DNA of 64,000 nt from SAR202 cluster bacterium (GCA_009391535.1 VFHP01000024.1:124001-188000); one strand, 5' to 3'. Shown: positions 52,400 to 61,587, numbered from the stretch's first letter. Notes: a model not told the origin generated them from the letters alone. Made by a program: numbers and translations.

Positions 52400-53544
52400 T
52401 TACTCCACATGATGCCACCTTAATAAATGGATATGCTGAATCAGATGAAAGAGACAGTCTAATAGAAGAGGCTAAGTCTTATCCGAAAATCCTCATAAAT
52501 AATAGACAGTTGTCTGATGCACACATGATAGCACAAGGAGCATTTAGCCCTTTAAGAGGATTTATGGGGCATGAAGACTACACATCGGTGGTTAAGGATA
52601 TGCATTTAGCAGATGGGCAAGCCTGGCCATTGCCTATAACGTTGTCAGTGAATTCGCATCAGGCTGCGCCTCTGAAAGAAGGGGATCCTATAACCCTTAC
52701 ACTAAATGGAGAAGATCCAGTAGCCATTTTGACGTTACATGGTAAATATAGAAGAGATAAAGAAGAGGAAGCAGGAAAAGTTTATCGAACTACCGATGAA
52801 AAACACCCGGGGGTAGCAAATCTATATAATGATGAAGATGTGGTTCTGGGCGGAGAACTAAAAGTCTTGCAGGAAAAACCTGATCTGGAAAGTGGATGTG
52901 ATCCGTATTATTTAACTCCTTTTCAAACGAGAGAAGTTATGACAAATTTCGGTTGGTCCACCATGGTTGGATTCCAAACTAGGAACCCCGTTCACAGGGC
53001 CCATGAATATATTCAAAAGTGTGCTTTGGAGTCTGTGGATGGCATGTTACTGCATCCCTTGGTCGGTGAAACAAAAGCAGATGATATCCAAGCTTCAGTG
53101 CGTATGCAATGCTACAAGGTTTTGCTAGACAACTATTACCCGTCAGATAGGGTCTTGTTGTCTGTTCTACCAGCTTTTATGCGATATGCTGGTCCAAGGG
53201 AGGCCATTTTCCATGCATTAGTACGAAAGAACTATGGGTGTACTCACTTTATAGTTGGTCGAGATCATGCCGGAGTAGGCAATTATTATGGTCCATATGA
53301 TGCTCAACATATTTTTCAAGATTTTGAAGCGGGTGAATTAGGAATAACACCTCTTTTTTTCGAAAATTCATTCTTCTGTAATAATTGTAAGGGAATGGCA
53401 ACTGAGAAAACGTGCCCACACCCTGCGGATGACCGAGTGAGTCTTAGCGGTACTCAAGTTAGGGAGATGTTGTCAAAAGGGCAAAATCCTCCTGAAGAGT
53501 TCACCAGACCAGAAGTGGCCAATGTACTTATGCAGAGTTTGTGA
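52396..53544 (+). CDS. sat: Sulfate adenylyltransferase (ATP sulfurylase)
   Basis: 382 residues of the single-polypeptide Sat family. SPLRGFMGHEDY near 52-63, the ATP-binding QTRNPVHRAHEYIQK near 195-209, GRDHAGVGNYYGPYDAQ near 290 and a cysteine group CNNCKGMATEKTCPH near 326-340. No APS kinase domain is fused. It makes APS from sulfate and ATP. The TTG start overlaps the cysH stop codon (TTGA), a sign of translational coupling. A dissimilatory role is improbable: aprAB and dsr genes are absent and CysH is the assimilatory type. Confidence 0.95.
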   Translation: MITPHDATLINGYAESDERDSLIEEAKSYPKILINNRQLSDAHMIAQGAFSPLRGFMGHEDYTSVVKDMHLADGQAWPLPITLSVNSHQAAPLKEGDPITLTLNGEDPVAILTLHGKYRRDKEEEAGKVYRTTDEKHPGVANLYNDEDVVLGGELKVLQEKPDLESGCDPYYLTPFQTREVMTNFGWSTMVGFQTRNPVHRAHEYIQKCALESVDGMLLHPLVGETKADDIQASVRMQCYKVLLDNYYPSDRVLLSVLPAFMRYAGPREAIFHALVRKNYGCTHFIVGRDHAGVGNYYGPYDAQHIFQDFEAGELGITPLFFENSFFCNNCKGMATEKTCPHPADDRVSLSGTQVREMLSKGQNPPEEFTRPEVANVLMQSL

Positions 53545-53649
53545 TGTACATGTTCTTTGTACCATTCATTATTGATTTGTACGTAGGGAAGTAGTTTGTT
53601 TTACAACACTTATGTTCGAATGAATTACAAAGCTAAGTAGTCTCAATTT

Positions 53650-54021
53650 ATGGCTATAAACAAAACTCAGATTCAAGATAACGCAGAAATTGTTTTAAGC
53701 CGTCCATCTGCAAGGATAGCTGTTACGTTGAAACGAAACAGAGGTTCCGTATCACTGGCAGCGAACAACAATCTAATTGCTAGATGTTATAGTTCTCGAG
53801 TCGGACTTTGGACAGCTGCTTTTATGGCCGAGTCATTAGGTGTAGATTTACCGGAAGTAGGTAAGTCTATATATGTTCAAGTTTCTACTGGTGTTTTATG
53901 GCGTGCTGTTGGCATATCAAATTTAGATCTGAAAATCAAAGAATCGAGAACCATATTGAAACGTTATTTAGAAGAGGCCGAAGCTCAGAGGGCTTCGGCC
54001 TCTGGTTACTCATCTGATTAG
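53650..54021 (+). CDS. Small protein of unknown function, 123 residues
   Basis: I do not recognise this protein. It is soluble with a central segment ARIAVTLKRNRGSVSLAANN, LGVDLPEVGKSIYVQVSTGV near 70-90 and a helical, acidic-basic C-terminus. Codon use and length support a real gene. It follows sat by 105 bases on the same strand. The last codons form a 12-bp hairpin in the DNA (53973-54003), which may act as its terminator. Confidence 0.6.
   Translation: MAINKTQIQDNAEIVLSRPSARIAVTLKRNRGSVSLAANNNLIARCYSSRVGLWTAAFMAESLGVDLPEVGKSIYVQVSTGVLWRAVGISNLDLKIKESRTILKRYLEEAEAQRASASGYSSD
53973..54003 (+). terminator. 12-bp hairpin at the end of the 123-residue gene
   Basis: AGAGGCCGAAGC (53973-53984) pairs with GCTTCGGCCTCT (53992-54003) around a 7-base loop. 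It is in the coding sequence, 18 bases before the stop, and no T-run follows, so its role in termination is uncertain. Confidence 0.45.
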
Positions 54022-54036
54022 AGCAATTCTTTTAAG

Positions 54037-54378
54037 TCAACTTTTGTTGCTCATTTTTCCTCCGAGTATAGATCCTAATGATCCCAATATCGAGATATAA
54101 ACCAATATCACTAAAGAAAGATTCCTAATTGATTGATTATCCAGAGGTATTAATGTTGCATATGTAATGTTTACAAACATAATGCCGCTTAAAGGTATTA
54201 TCATAAGGAGTCCCATTAAGATTCCTAATATGAAAGATTGGGTAGTGTTGGCCCCGAGTTTGTTTCCTGCAAACCAACCGCCAATTAATGGCGCCAAAGG
54301 ACCAGATACAAAATGAACCAGAGGTATTAATACGCAAATTAAAGTTATACCGAAACCGGTAAGCGCACACCTGATCAT
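54037..54378 (-). CDS. Small membrane protein of unknown function, 113 residues
   Basis: Three or four hydrophobic segments (about 4-35, 46-72 and 88-108) with Gly-rich turns such as LAPLIGGWFAGNKLG, resembling small DUF5518-type membrane proteins. The ATG overlaps the uvrC stop codon (ATGA, 54375-54378), so translation is probably coupled to uvrC. The function is unknown. Confidence 0.65.
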   Translation of the reverse strand: MIRCALTGFGITLICVLIPLVHFVSGPLAPLIGGWFAGNKLGANTTQSFILGILMGLLMIIPLSGIMFVNITYATLIPLDNQSIRNLSLVILVYISILGSLGSILGGKMSNKS

Positions 54379-56243
54379 GTTTTCAGAACGTCCTTAAGAT
54401 TCACCGCTAATTCTCTTGTGATTCCCTTGAGGGCTGCTATTTCTTCAACATCAGCTAGTTTTATTTTTTCAACAGATCCAAAATGACTGATCAAAGATTT
54501 TCTTCTTTTTGGACCGATTCCAGGTATAAAATCGAGTTTGGATGTTGTAGCCTTTTTGTTCCTGAGTTTTCGATGATAACTGATAGCAAATCTGTGTGCC
54601 TCATCTCTAATACGTTGTACTAGAAATAGGGCATTAGACTGGCGAGGCAACATGATTGGTTCAGAGGTTTCCGGAGTAAATATTGCCTCGTTTTCTTTTG
54701 CAAGACTCGCTATGGGCAAGTCATTGATTCCTAATTCGAGCATAACTTGCAGGATACTATTTAAGTGACCTTTACCACCATCTACAATAATCAAGTCAGG
54801 TTTTTGCCATTTGTTTGCGGATATTTTACTTGTTGTTAATGCAGAATCTTGTTTCGAGTTGGCATCATCGAGTATTATCTTTTTAAATCTTCTTCGAAGC
54901 ATCTCTTGCATCATCGAATAATCATCGGGTCCCGTTACGTTTTTGATAGAGAACTTTCTGTATGAAGATTTTTTGGGCACTCCGTTTTCGAACACCACCA
55001 TACTCCCTACTGGCGTGGTACCTTGAATGTTGGATATGTCGTAACATTCGATGATTTTGGGAGCCACCCGGAGGTTTAGATATTTTTGCAGGTCATCTAT
55101 AGCAGATTCAAGTAAATCAGGTTTTAAGAGCGATATTGCCTTAGTCCGCAACAGTTCTCTTGCCGCATTTTCTGCCGCCATCTGCACAAGATTCAGCTTT
55201 GAACCCTTCAATGGTACCGTGATTGTGATTTTCTTTTTGAATTTCTCACTCATCCACTTAGTGACAAGTTTTTCTTCTTCTAATTTGTGTTCCATCAGTA
55301 TATTTTTGGGTGCATTGGAAGAGGATTCATAATACTGTTTTACGAAACTTTCCAATATTTTTGGAGGGCTATCATATTGTGTTCCAGTCATAATGAAATG
55401 TTCTCTAGATACAAGTTTGCCAGCCCTAATGAAAAATATTTCGATTAAAGAGTGATCATTTGATTTGGCCACAGCTATAACATCTTGGTCTTCTTGAGAT
55501 ACAGAGACCATTTTTTGGCTTTCGGAAAAACGGTTTATTGCTTTGATTTGATCTCGCAAGACTGAGGCTTTTTCAAACCTCAGTTTGTTTGAGGCTTCAG
55601 TCATTGCCCGCTCTAAAACTTTGACGACACCTTTTGATTTTCCTTCCAAAATCATTATCACTTGTTCTATGATTTGGTCGTATTCTTTTTTTAGAGATAT
55701 ATCCACACAAGGTCCAATACATCTGTTGATGTAATATTCGAGACACGGTCTTTCATCGTTTCCAGTTATTTCTTTGGTGCAAGATCTGTAGGGGAACAAA
55801 CGTTTAAGCAAATCCATGGTCTTCCTAATTGATCCTGGGCCAGCATATGGGCCAAAATACCGTGCTCCGTCCTTATTTATTTGTCGAGTGATGTGTACTT
55901 GTGGAAAATCCTCGTTAGTTTCTATCTTTATATATGGGTAGGTCTTGCCGTCTTTAAGGGCTGAATTGTAGCGCGGCATGAGGTGTTTTATGAAATTGTT
56001 TTCTAATATAAGTGCTTCGGTTTCGGTATCTGTGACTACGAACTCTAAGTCTTCCACAGTTTCATATAATTTTCTTGACTTAAAGTCATCGTTATTTCTC
56101 TTTACGAAATATGATTTTACTCGGTTCTTCAAATTGGAAGATTTGCCAACGTATATTACAGTGCCTGCATTATCCTTGAACAAATATATGCCAGGTTTTT
56201 CTGGAACATAATCGAGTTGACTTTTAACATTTTGGGAAACCAT
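54375..56243 (-). CDS. uvrC: Excinuclease ABC subunit C
   Basis: About 622 residues. The N-terminal GIY-YIG nuclease (PGIYLFKDNAGTVIYVGKSSNLKNRV), a zinc-binding-like CLEYYINRCIGPC near 170-182, the UVR domain (ASNKLRFEKASVLRDQI), the RNase H-like second nuclease (ECYDISNIQGTTPVGSMV, IIVDGGKGHL) and a C-terminal HhH pair (IPGIGPKRRKSLISHFG) are in the usual order. It makes both incisions around a DNA lesion in nucleotide excision repair. ATG 56243 is preferred to TTG 56249. Divergent from ispH. Confidence 0.96.
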   Translation of the reverse strand: MVSQNVKSQLDYVPEKPGIYLFKDNAGTVIYVGKSSNLKNRVKSYFVKRNNDDFKSRKLYETVEDLEFVVTDTETEALILENNFIKHLMPRYNSALKDGKTYPYIKIETNEDFPQVHITRQINKDGARYFGPYAGPGSIRKTMDLLKRLFPYRSCTKEITGNDERPCLEYYINRCIGPCVDISLKKEYDQIIEQVIMILEGKSKGVVKVLERAMTEASNKLRFEKASVLRDQIKAINRFSESQKMVSVSQEDQDVIAVAKSNDHSLIEIFFIRAGKLVSREHFIMTGTQYDSPPKILESFVKQYYESSSNAPKNILMEHKLEEEKLVTKWMSEKFKKKITITVPLKGSKLNLVQMAAENAARELLRTKAISLLKPDLLESAIDDLQKYLNLRVAPKIIECYDISNIQGTTPVGSMVVFENGVPKKSSYRKFSIKNVTGPDDYSMMQEMLRRRFKKIILDDANSKQDSALTTSKISANKWQKPDLIIVDGGKGHLNSILQVMLELGINDLPIASLAKENEAIFTPETSEPIMLPRQSNALFLVQRIRDEAHRFAISYHRKLRNKKATTSKLDFIPGIGPKRRKSLISHFGSVEKIKLADVEEIAALKGITRELAVNLKDVLKT

Positions 56244-56306
56244 AACCAACAGATTTTAACACAGGTCGGATCAAATAATTCTATTTCATTTTTTTCTATA
56301 TTTTCA

Positions 56307-56312
56307 TATAAT
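56307..56312 (+). promoter_or_regulatory. TATAAT box upstream of ispH
   Basis: A perfect -10 hexamer 20 bases before the chosen start codon; the -35 region is poor. It supports a start at 56332 rather than 56311. Confidence 0.35.
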
Positions 56313-56331
56313 GCTGAAACTAGGAGGTGGT

Positions 56332-57237
56332 ATGGAAGTAATACTGTCTGCCCCCAGGGGTTTTTGCGCAGGTGTAGTCAGAGCTGTGGATGTAGTAGAA
56401 TTGTGCTTGAAGAATTTTGGCCCTCCTGTTTATGTTAGAAGAGAGATAGTTCATAATCCTCATGTGGTATCTGATTTACGTACAAAGGGCGCCATTTTCG
56501 TTGAAGAACTAGATGAGGTTCCCGATGGTGAAAGGGTTGTATTCAGCGCTCACGGTGTGTCTCCACAGGTTTGGCAACAGAGCAAGGAAAGAAATTTATC
56601 AGTCGTAGATGCCACTTGTCCATTAGTTACTAAAGTGCATTTAGAAGCCTTAAAATATGCTAAAGACGGCTATACGATATTACTGATTGGGCATAAAGGA
56701 CATGATGAGGTAATTGGCACTATGGGAGAAGCCCCAGATATTACCATATTGATTCAAAATGTTGATGATGCCAAAAATGTTCAGGTTACAAATCAAGATA
56801 AGGTTGTGGCCTTGACTCAAACGACGCTAAGTGTATTAGACACGGCAGAGATCGTTAATGTTTTGAAAACTCGATACCCGAACCTAGTTACCAGAAATGA
56901 TATTTGTTATGCAACTTCCAATCGTCAGGATGCCATTAAATCTATTACCAAGGATGTAGATCTTGTGATGGTTATTGGAGCTGAAAACTCTTCAAATTGT
57001 AATAGACTCAGGGAGGTGGCGGAATCTCAGGGTGTTCCGGCATATTTAGTAAACGAACCTGAGGATATTAAAGATGAGTGGTTGGATGGAGTTGAATTTG
57101 TAGGGATAACTTCTGGAGCCTCCACACCAGAACGTTTGGTCTGGGAGGTCGTCAACAAGCTTAACCCTAGCAAGGTTAGCACAGTGGAATTGGTGGAAGA
57201 AAACGTATCGTTCCTTTTGCCAAAGAGTTTGAGATAA
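56332..57237 (+). CDS. ispH: 4-hydroxy-3-methylbut-2-enyl diphosphate reductase
   Basis: About 301 residues. The three Fe-S ligand cysteines are in APRGFCAGV (about 12), DATCPLV (about 95) and SSNCNRL (near 223); HxxxH-type segments EIVHNPHVV and FSAHGVSP match the family. It makes IPP and DMAPP, the last step of the non-mevalonate isoprenoid pathway. ATG 56332 is chosen because AGGAGGTG lies five bases upstream; the longer form would include it. Confidence 0.96.
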   Translation: MEVILSAPRGFCAGVVRAVDVVELCLKNFGPPVYVRREIVHNPHVVSDLRTKGAIFVEELDEVPDGERVVFSAHGVSPQVWQQSKERNLSVVDATCPLVTKVHLEALKYAKDGYTILLIGHKGHDEVIGTMGEAPDITILIQNVDDAKNVQVTNQDKVVALTQTTLSVLDTAEIVNVLKTRYPNLVTRNDICYATSNRQDAIKSITKDVDLVMVIGAENSSNCNRLREVAESQGVPAYLVNEPEDIKDEWLDGVEFVGITSGASTPERLVWEVVNKLNPSKVSTVELVEENVSFLLPKSLR

Positions 57238-57255
57238 ATTACAGGAACTCCTGCT

Positions 57256-57600
57256 TTATCTTACAAACGCAACCAGTCCACCCATTATAGTGAATATCAA
57301 GGTCGTAACTAGTAATATTCTCTTCACTTCGGGCCATATGTGAGGATTAATATTGCCCACATCACCATTACTTTTGGAATCCACTGTTAACGTTCCAAAT
57401 CTAGTAGTGTTTGCTGCCGGTTGGGTAGAGGTAATAGAAGAGAAATCTTTGGTTGATTCAGTCTCGTTTTCTGTTGGGCGTTGAGCAATTATTGAATTCG
57501 AGTTTTCTTGGTTAGTATCTAACGGACGTTTTCTAGATCTTCTTTTTTTTTGTCCTAACGCGGCCTGTTTGGATGCTATGCGTCTAGAATTTTTTGGCAT
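57256..57600 (-). CDS. Small tail-anchored basic protein of unknown function
   Basis: 114 residues. The first 26 are very basic (KKRRSRKR), the middle is a Ser/Thr/Asn-rich disordered stretch, and a single hydrophobic helix (ILLVTTLIFTIMGGLVAFV) ends the protein at residue 113. The topology is that of a cytoplasmic protein anchored by its C-terminus, possibly with nucleic-acid or ribosome contact through the basic head. I know no family. It follows xerD on the same strand by 93 bases. Confidence 0.6.
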   Translation of the reverse strand: MPKNSRRIASKQAALGQKKRRSRKRPLDTNQENSNSIIAQRPTENETESTKDFSSITSTQPAANTTRFGTLTVDSKSNGDVGNINPHIWPEVKRILLVTTLIFTIMGGLVAFVR

Positions 57601-57693
57601 TATCTGATTTTTCTCCTTCAGGGCTTTTCATCTTTTAATAGGAATTCTAATTGCTCTTGTCAATTTATGGAAGAGGGTGCAGGTTTCCCACTT

Positions 57694-58641
57694 TTATGCT
57701 CTAGGATGTGCCTTATCATATTCTCGTAAAATATGAGTTTTTGCCATGTGAGTATAAACTTGAGTTGTGGATATGTTTGAATGCCCCAAAATCTCTTGAA
57801 GGAATCTCAGTGGTGCTCCATTTTGTATCATATGGGTTGCAAAACTATGCCGGAGTGTATGGGGTGTTAGATTGATTTTAAGATTGGCATCAATGGCACA
57901 TCTCTTGATTATCGTCCAAAACCCTTGTCTTGTAATTCTTTGGCCTCTGTTGTTCAAGAATAGGGCGTTTTCAAAGGGTGTATTTTTCTTGTGAGGTGCC
58001 AATAACGGTCGTGTTTCTAGAGTATAGTAAAGTAAAGTGTTTCTTGCCTGTTCATGTATAGTTATAAGCCTTTCTTTCGATCCTTTACCTAAGCATCTGA
58101 TGTAACCTTCTTCATAGTTAACATCCTTTGTGTTGAGGGACACCAGTTCACTAACTCTTATACCAGTCGCGTACATCAATTCTAGCATCGCTAAATTTCT
58201 GCGCCCATTGATGCTATCATCTGAGGACATTTTCTTTAACAAGCTATGTATATCCTTTTCTGTAAGGATTTTTGGAATAGACGTTCCTTTGTTCGGTGAA
58301 ACTAAGCTTATTGTCGGATTTTCATTGATTAAACCTTCATCAACTAGGAATCCGAACAAAGATTTTAATGAAGCGATTTTTCGGGCTAGAGTAGTTTTGG
58401 AATAGTCTTTTTGTTGTAATACCAACAGATATGTTTTTAGGTCATCTGGGGTTATATCTGACCAGATATTTGATTTAATTTGAATTGAAGGCTTTTCAAG
58501 TTCTAGAAAAACTAGGAATTGATGAAGGTCGTTTCTATACGCTGTTACGGTATTTTCGGAAAGACCTCGCTCAGACACAAGGTAACCAATGAATGAAATA
58601 ATCGTTTCTTGCACTTCTGCCTCCATTGGTAATTCTAGCAT
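57694..58641 (-). CDS. xerD: Tyrosine recombinase XerC/XerD
   Basis: 315 residues: SAM-like N-terminal domain (FIGYLVSERGLSENTVTAYRNDL) and catalytic domain with Arg in ATGIRVSEL, Lys in GKGSKERLI, HTLRHSFATH, and LGHSNISTTQVYTH with the nucleophilic Tyr. The compact form and lack of integrase extras suggest the housekeeping recombinase that resolves chromosome dimers at dif, rather than a phage or integron enzyme. No attachment site or mobile gene is adjacent. XerC and XerD cannot be told apart here. Confidence 0.9.
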   Translation of the reverse strand: MLELPMEAEVQETIISFIGYLVSERGLSENTVTAYRNDLHQFLVFLELEKPSIQIKSNIWSDITPDDLKTYLLVLQQKDYSKTTLARKIASLKSLFGFLVDEGLINENPTISLVSPNKGTSIPKILTEKDIHSLLKKMSSDDSINGRRNLAMLELMYATGIRVSELVSLNTKDVNYEEGYIRCLGKGSKERLITIHEQARNTLLYYTLETRPLLAPHKKNTPFENALFLNNRGQRITRQGFWTIIKRCAIDANLKINLTPHTLRHSFATHMIQNGAPLRFLQEILGHSNISTTQVYTHMAKTHILREYDKAHPRA

Positions 58642-58678
58642 AACTTTAATTTGACAGAGTAAATATCGCTATTTGTTA

Positions 58679-58707
58679 TTGACACTGAGAATAGCCGAAT
58701 GTAGAAT
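58679..58707 (+). promoter_or_regulatory. Promoter of lgt
   Basis: TTGACA (58679-58684), 17 bases, TAGAAT (58702-58707), 36 bases before the ATG. A second TTGACA lies at 58651-58656 with TGTTAT 17 bases on. Confidence 0.65.
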
Positions 58708-58742
58708 CTAGCCTGATTTTAACCATCGAAAAGAGCTATTAA

Positions 58743-59525
58743 ATGGTTTATATAGGCATGAACCCATATATGATCGATGCTGGCGGCTTCGTTCTCAGCT
58801 GGCATGGATTCTTCGCGTTTTTGGGAGTTATTGTGGCAGTTGTATTGGTAACGCGGTGGGGTCCAACAAAAGGTGTGCCATCGGATGACGTCTATGGAAC
58901 GGCTATCTGGGCAATCATAGGGGGTATATTAGGGGCAAGGTTAGTTCATGTGATTGATAGGTGGGATTACTACGGAGATAATTTAATCCAAGCAGTCGAA
59001 TTATGGAATGGTGGGATAGCTCTTTTAGGGTCAATTATCGGAGGATTTGTAGCTGGAGCCATATATGCTAGATTACAGGGTTATCCGATAGGTAAATTAG
59101 CAGATCTTGCTGCTCCGGCTTTGTTAATTGCTCAAACTATAGGTAGGATTGGTGACGTAATCAATGGGGAACATGTAAGTAAAGTTACTGATTTGTCTTG
59201 GGGTTTTGTATACAACCACCCATTGAGCCTTTCGAACCAAGTTCACGGTTTAATGGCCTCTCATCCTACTGTGGTCTATGAGATGATATGGAATATGCTT
59301 GTCCTATCCGTTGTTTGGCCTATGAGGGACAGGATCAAACCAGATGGAATGCTTTTTGCTATGTATATAGGCCTTTACGCCTTCGGCCGATTTTTCATAT
59401 CTTTCCTAAGAGAAGACAAAGTTTGGTTCGCTGGGCTACAAGAGGCTCATTTGATCTGTATCTTATTGGTGGTTATATCAGTTCCGTTGCTTGTATATAA
59501 GGGTCAGATAGTATCTAAGGATTAG
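58743..59525 (+). CDS. lgt: Prolipoprotein diacylglyceryl transferase
   Basis: 260 residues with about seven membrane helices. GGILGARLVHVIDRWDYY (about 61-78), GGIALLGSIIGG (near 90) and the Lgt signature IGRIGDVINGEH (near 137-148) are clear. It attaches diacylglycerol to the lipobox cysteine of exported lipoproteins; the binding protein at 17455 and the protease at 37864 are likely clients. It stands alone, between divergent xerD and convergent recJ. Confidence 0.95.
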   Translation: MVYIGMNPYMIDAGGFVLSWHGFFAFLGVIVAVVLVTRWGPTKGVPSDDVYGTAIWAIIGGILGARLVHVIDRWDYYGDNLIQAVELWNGGIALLGSIIGGFVAGAIYARLQGYPIGKLADLAAPALLIAQTIGRIGDVINGEHVSKVTDLSWGFVYNHPLSLSNQVHGLMASHPTVVYEMIWNMLVLSVVWPMRDRIKPDGMLFAMYIGLYAFGRFFISFLREDKVWFAGLQEAHLICILLVVISVPLLVYKGQIVSKD

Positions 59526-59564
59526 TACTTGTGAACGCTGGGATTGTATTTTTTTGATAAATTG

Positions 59565-61256
59565 TCAGGAAACCTTGAAGTCTTCTACAACTAATCTTGT
59601 TTCAGTATTACCTCGCCATTTATTGGTACCCACTGAGTAGACTATGTCGATAGCCGAGTTGTTTCTTAAATTTTCTTGTGTTAAATTGCCGCCTTGATTG
59701 AATGCAATGCCATTCCATATTTCGTTGCCTTGTTTAAATGTGAATCTTATGTGTTGTCCTTGTGAACCGATTGGAGCCCAGTCGAGTACGAGGACATTTT
59801 TGCTGGTAAAAAGGGGTTTTGGGTTCCCTTCCCCATATGGTTCCAGTTCGGTCAAGAATTGTAAGTTACTGGTATTCAGAGCCTCAAATGTTATATAGGC
59901 GTCTATATTGAGGCTAGGCCTTAGTGATTTGTCTAAGTCTCTTTCAGCTATGGCAAATAATCTGGATTCTAAGGCGGGTATATTCTTTTTCTTAATTGTG
60001 AAACCAGCGGCTCTGGGATGACCTCCTCCACTGATTAGTAAATCAGCACATTCTTCGAGGGCGGAAGAAATGTCGAATCCTGATGTACTTCTGGCACTTG
60101 CCCTTCCAGTTTCTTCATCTAATGATATTACTATAGTCGGTTTGTGATGATTGTCCACTAATCTACTAGCTACTAAACCAGCTATACCAGGTGTGAAAGT
60201 TTCATCCGATAGAATGAGTATGTGTTTTTCTAAGTTACTTGCGGTCATCTTTCTTTCGGCAATGTCCATAGCATTTTTTGTAAGATCTCTCCGCTCTAGA
60301 TTCAAAACGTCTAATTTCCTTGCTAAATCTGAGGCTTCTGATGTTGATTGTGACCTCAACAATCTGTAACTTAGCATAGGGTCGTCTAGCCTACCTGCAG
60401 CATTTATCCGAGGGCCTATAAAAAAAGAAATGGATTCTGAGTCTACGGTGTACTGATATTCCCCTCCCATTCGAAGTAATTCCTTGAGACCAGTGATAGG
60501 ATTTTCATTCATTGATTTAATGCCTTCAGATACTATGTATCTATTTTCTTTTATAAGAGGAGTCACATCCGTTATTGTTCCTAACGCTGCCATTTGCAAT
60601 AGACGCTTGTCCCATGAAATATTCATATTGTCGAACAGAGCTTGTACCAATTTGAAGGCCAAGCCGACGCCAGCAAGCCCTGTGAATGGGTATTCGGAAT
60701 CTGGTAAATTAGGATTGATTATTGCTAATGCATCAGGGGTTATATCCACCACAGGGTGGTGGTCAGTTACTATAGTGTCTATACCTAACGAATTTGCTAT
60801 TGAGATTTCTTTGAAAGAAGTGATTCCGCAGTCTACAGTTATAATTAAACTAACGCCTTGATCATTGAGGAATTTAATGGCAGGTTCACTAAGTCCATGG
60901 CCTTCTTTAACTCTGTGGGGTATGTAGGGTATGACATTTGCTCCCAGAGTTTCCAAACCTTCTGCTAGCAGTGCTGTGCCTGTTGTACCATCTGCGTCGA
61001 AGTCACCGAATACGGATATTGACTCCTTTTTTTCTAATGCCAGTTTGATTCTTTTTATTGCTGGCGCAATATTAGGCAACAAAGAAGGATCTTCTAGAAG
61101 ATCTTCGCCTTTGGATAGAAACCGCTCTCTCTCAGTTGCTGTTCTTACCCCGCGATTGTGTAATAGTTGATTCGATAATGGCGAGTATTTACCTAGCTCC
61201 TCGCTAATTTTTGAGGATATGCGAGGCATTACATGCCATGATTTAATTACACGCAT
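59565..61256 (-). CDS. recJ: Single-stranded-DNA-specific exonuclease RecJ
   Basis: 563 residues: DHH domain with VFGDFDADGTTGTALL (about 80-95), TVDCGI, TDHHPV, then a DHHA1 domain with SGGGHPRAAGFTI (near 413) and a C-terminal OB-like domain. It degrades 5'-ended single strands in recombination and mismatch repair. It is the last gene of fabF-zinc ribbon-recJ on the minus strand, with gaps of 21 and 64 bases. Confidence 0.95.
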   Translation of the reverse strand: MRVIKSWHVMPRISSKISEELGKYSPLSNQLLHNRGVRTATERERFLSKGEDLLEDPSLLPNIAPAIKRIKLALEKKESISVFGDFDADGTTGTALLAEGLETLGANVIPYIPHRVKEGHGLSEPAIKFLNDQGVSLIITVDCGITSFKEISIANSLGIDTIVTDHHPVVDITPDALAIINPNLPDSEYPFTGLAGVGLAFKLVQALFDNMNISWDKRLLQMAALGTITDVTPLIKENRYIVSEGIKSMNENPITGLKELLRMGGEYQYTVDSESISFFIGPRINAAGRLDDPMLSYRLLRSQSTSEASDLARKLDVLNLERRDLTKNAMDIAERKMTASNLEKHILILSDETFTPGIAGLVASRLVDNHHKPTIVISLDEETGRASARSTSGFDISSALEECADLLISGGGHPRAAGFTIKKKNIPALESRLFAIAERDLDKSLRPSLNIDAYITFEALNTSNLQFLTELEPYGEGNPKPLFTSKNVLVLDWAPIGSQGQHIRFTFKQGNEIWNGIAFNQGGNLTQENLRNNSAIDIVYSVGTNKWRGNTETRLVVEDFKVS

Positions 61257-61320
61257 AGTTATCTAATATTTCCTTCTTGTTTTAAATATGATAAGTGGAT
61301 TTTCTGGATCTATTTCAATG

Positions 61321-61566
61321 TTAATATCCCCAGCCATACTTGTCGTCTCCCAGTTCATCCACTTCGCCATACAGACCTAATTCCGACTTACAATTTGGAC
61401 ATAAACAGTTGTTTTGTATGCCGAGCCGTATAGCGTAGTCAAATCCACATTTAAAACAAATGTTTAAATTGCAAACTCGGCATCCAACCCTTATATTGGT
61501 TTTTGTTTCATCCAAAGGTGAGCGTGTATCAATATTGGTATTGCAATTATGACATATTTGAGGCAA
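61321..61566 (-). CDS. Small zinc-ribbon protein
   Basis: 81 residues with eight cysteines in four CxxC pairs (CHNC, CRVC, CFKC, CPNC) and an acidic, aromatic tail (DDKYGWGY). Two zinc sites are likely. No family recognised. The start is TTG at 61566, the only start codon available because the frame follows directly after the fabF stop; GAGGA lies about ten bases upstream. Very likely co-transcribed with fabF. Confidence 0.65.
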   Translation of the reverse strand: MPQICHNCNTNIDTRSPLDETKTNIRVGCRVCNLNICFKCGFDYAIRLGIQNNCLCPNCKSELGLYGEVDELGDDKYGWGY

Positions 61567-61587
61567 ATCTGGTCCGTCCTCGTGTTT

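Noticed and set aside
57694-58641. Integrase of a mobile element
   Set aside because: The protein is the compact housekeeping Xer type, no tRNA or direct-repeat attachment site is adjacent, and flanking genes are housekeeping.
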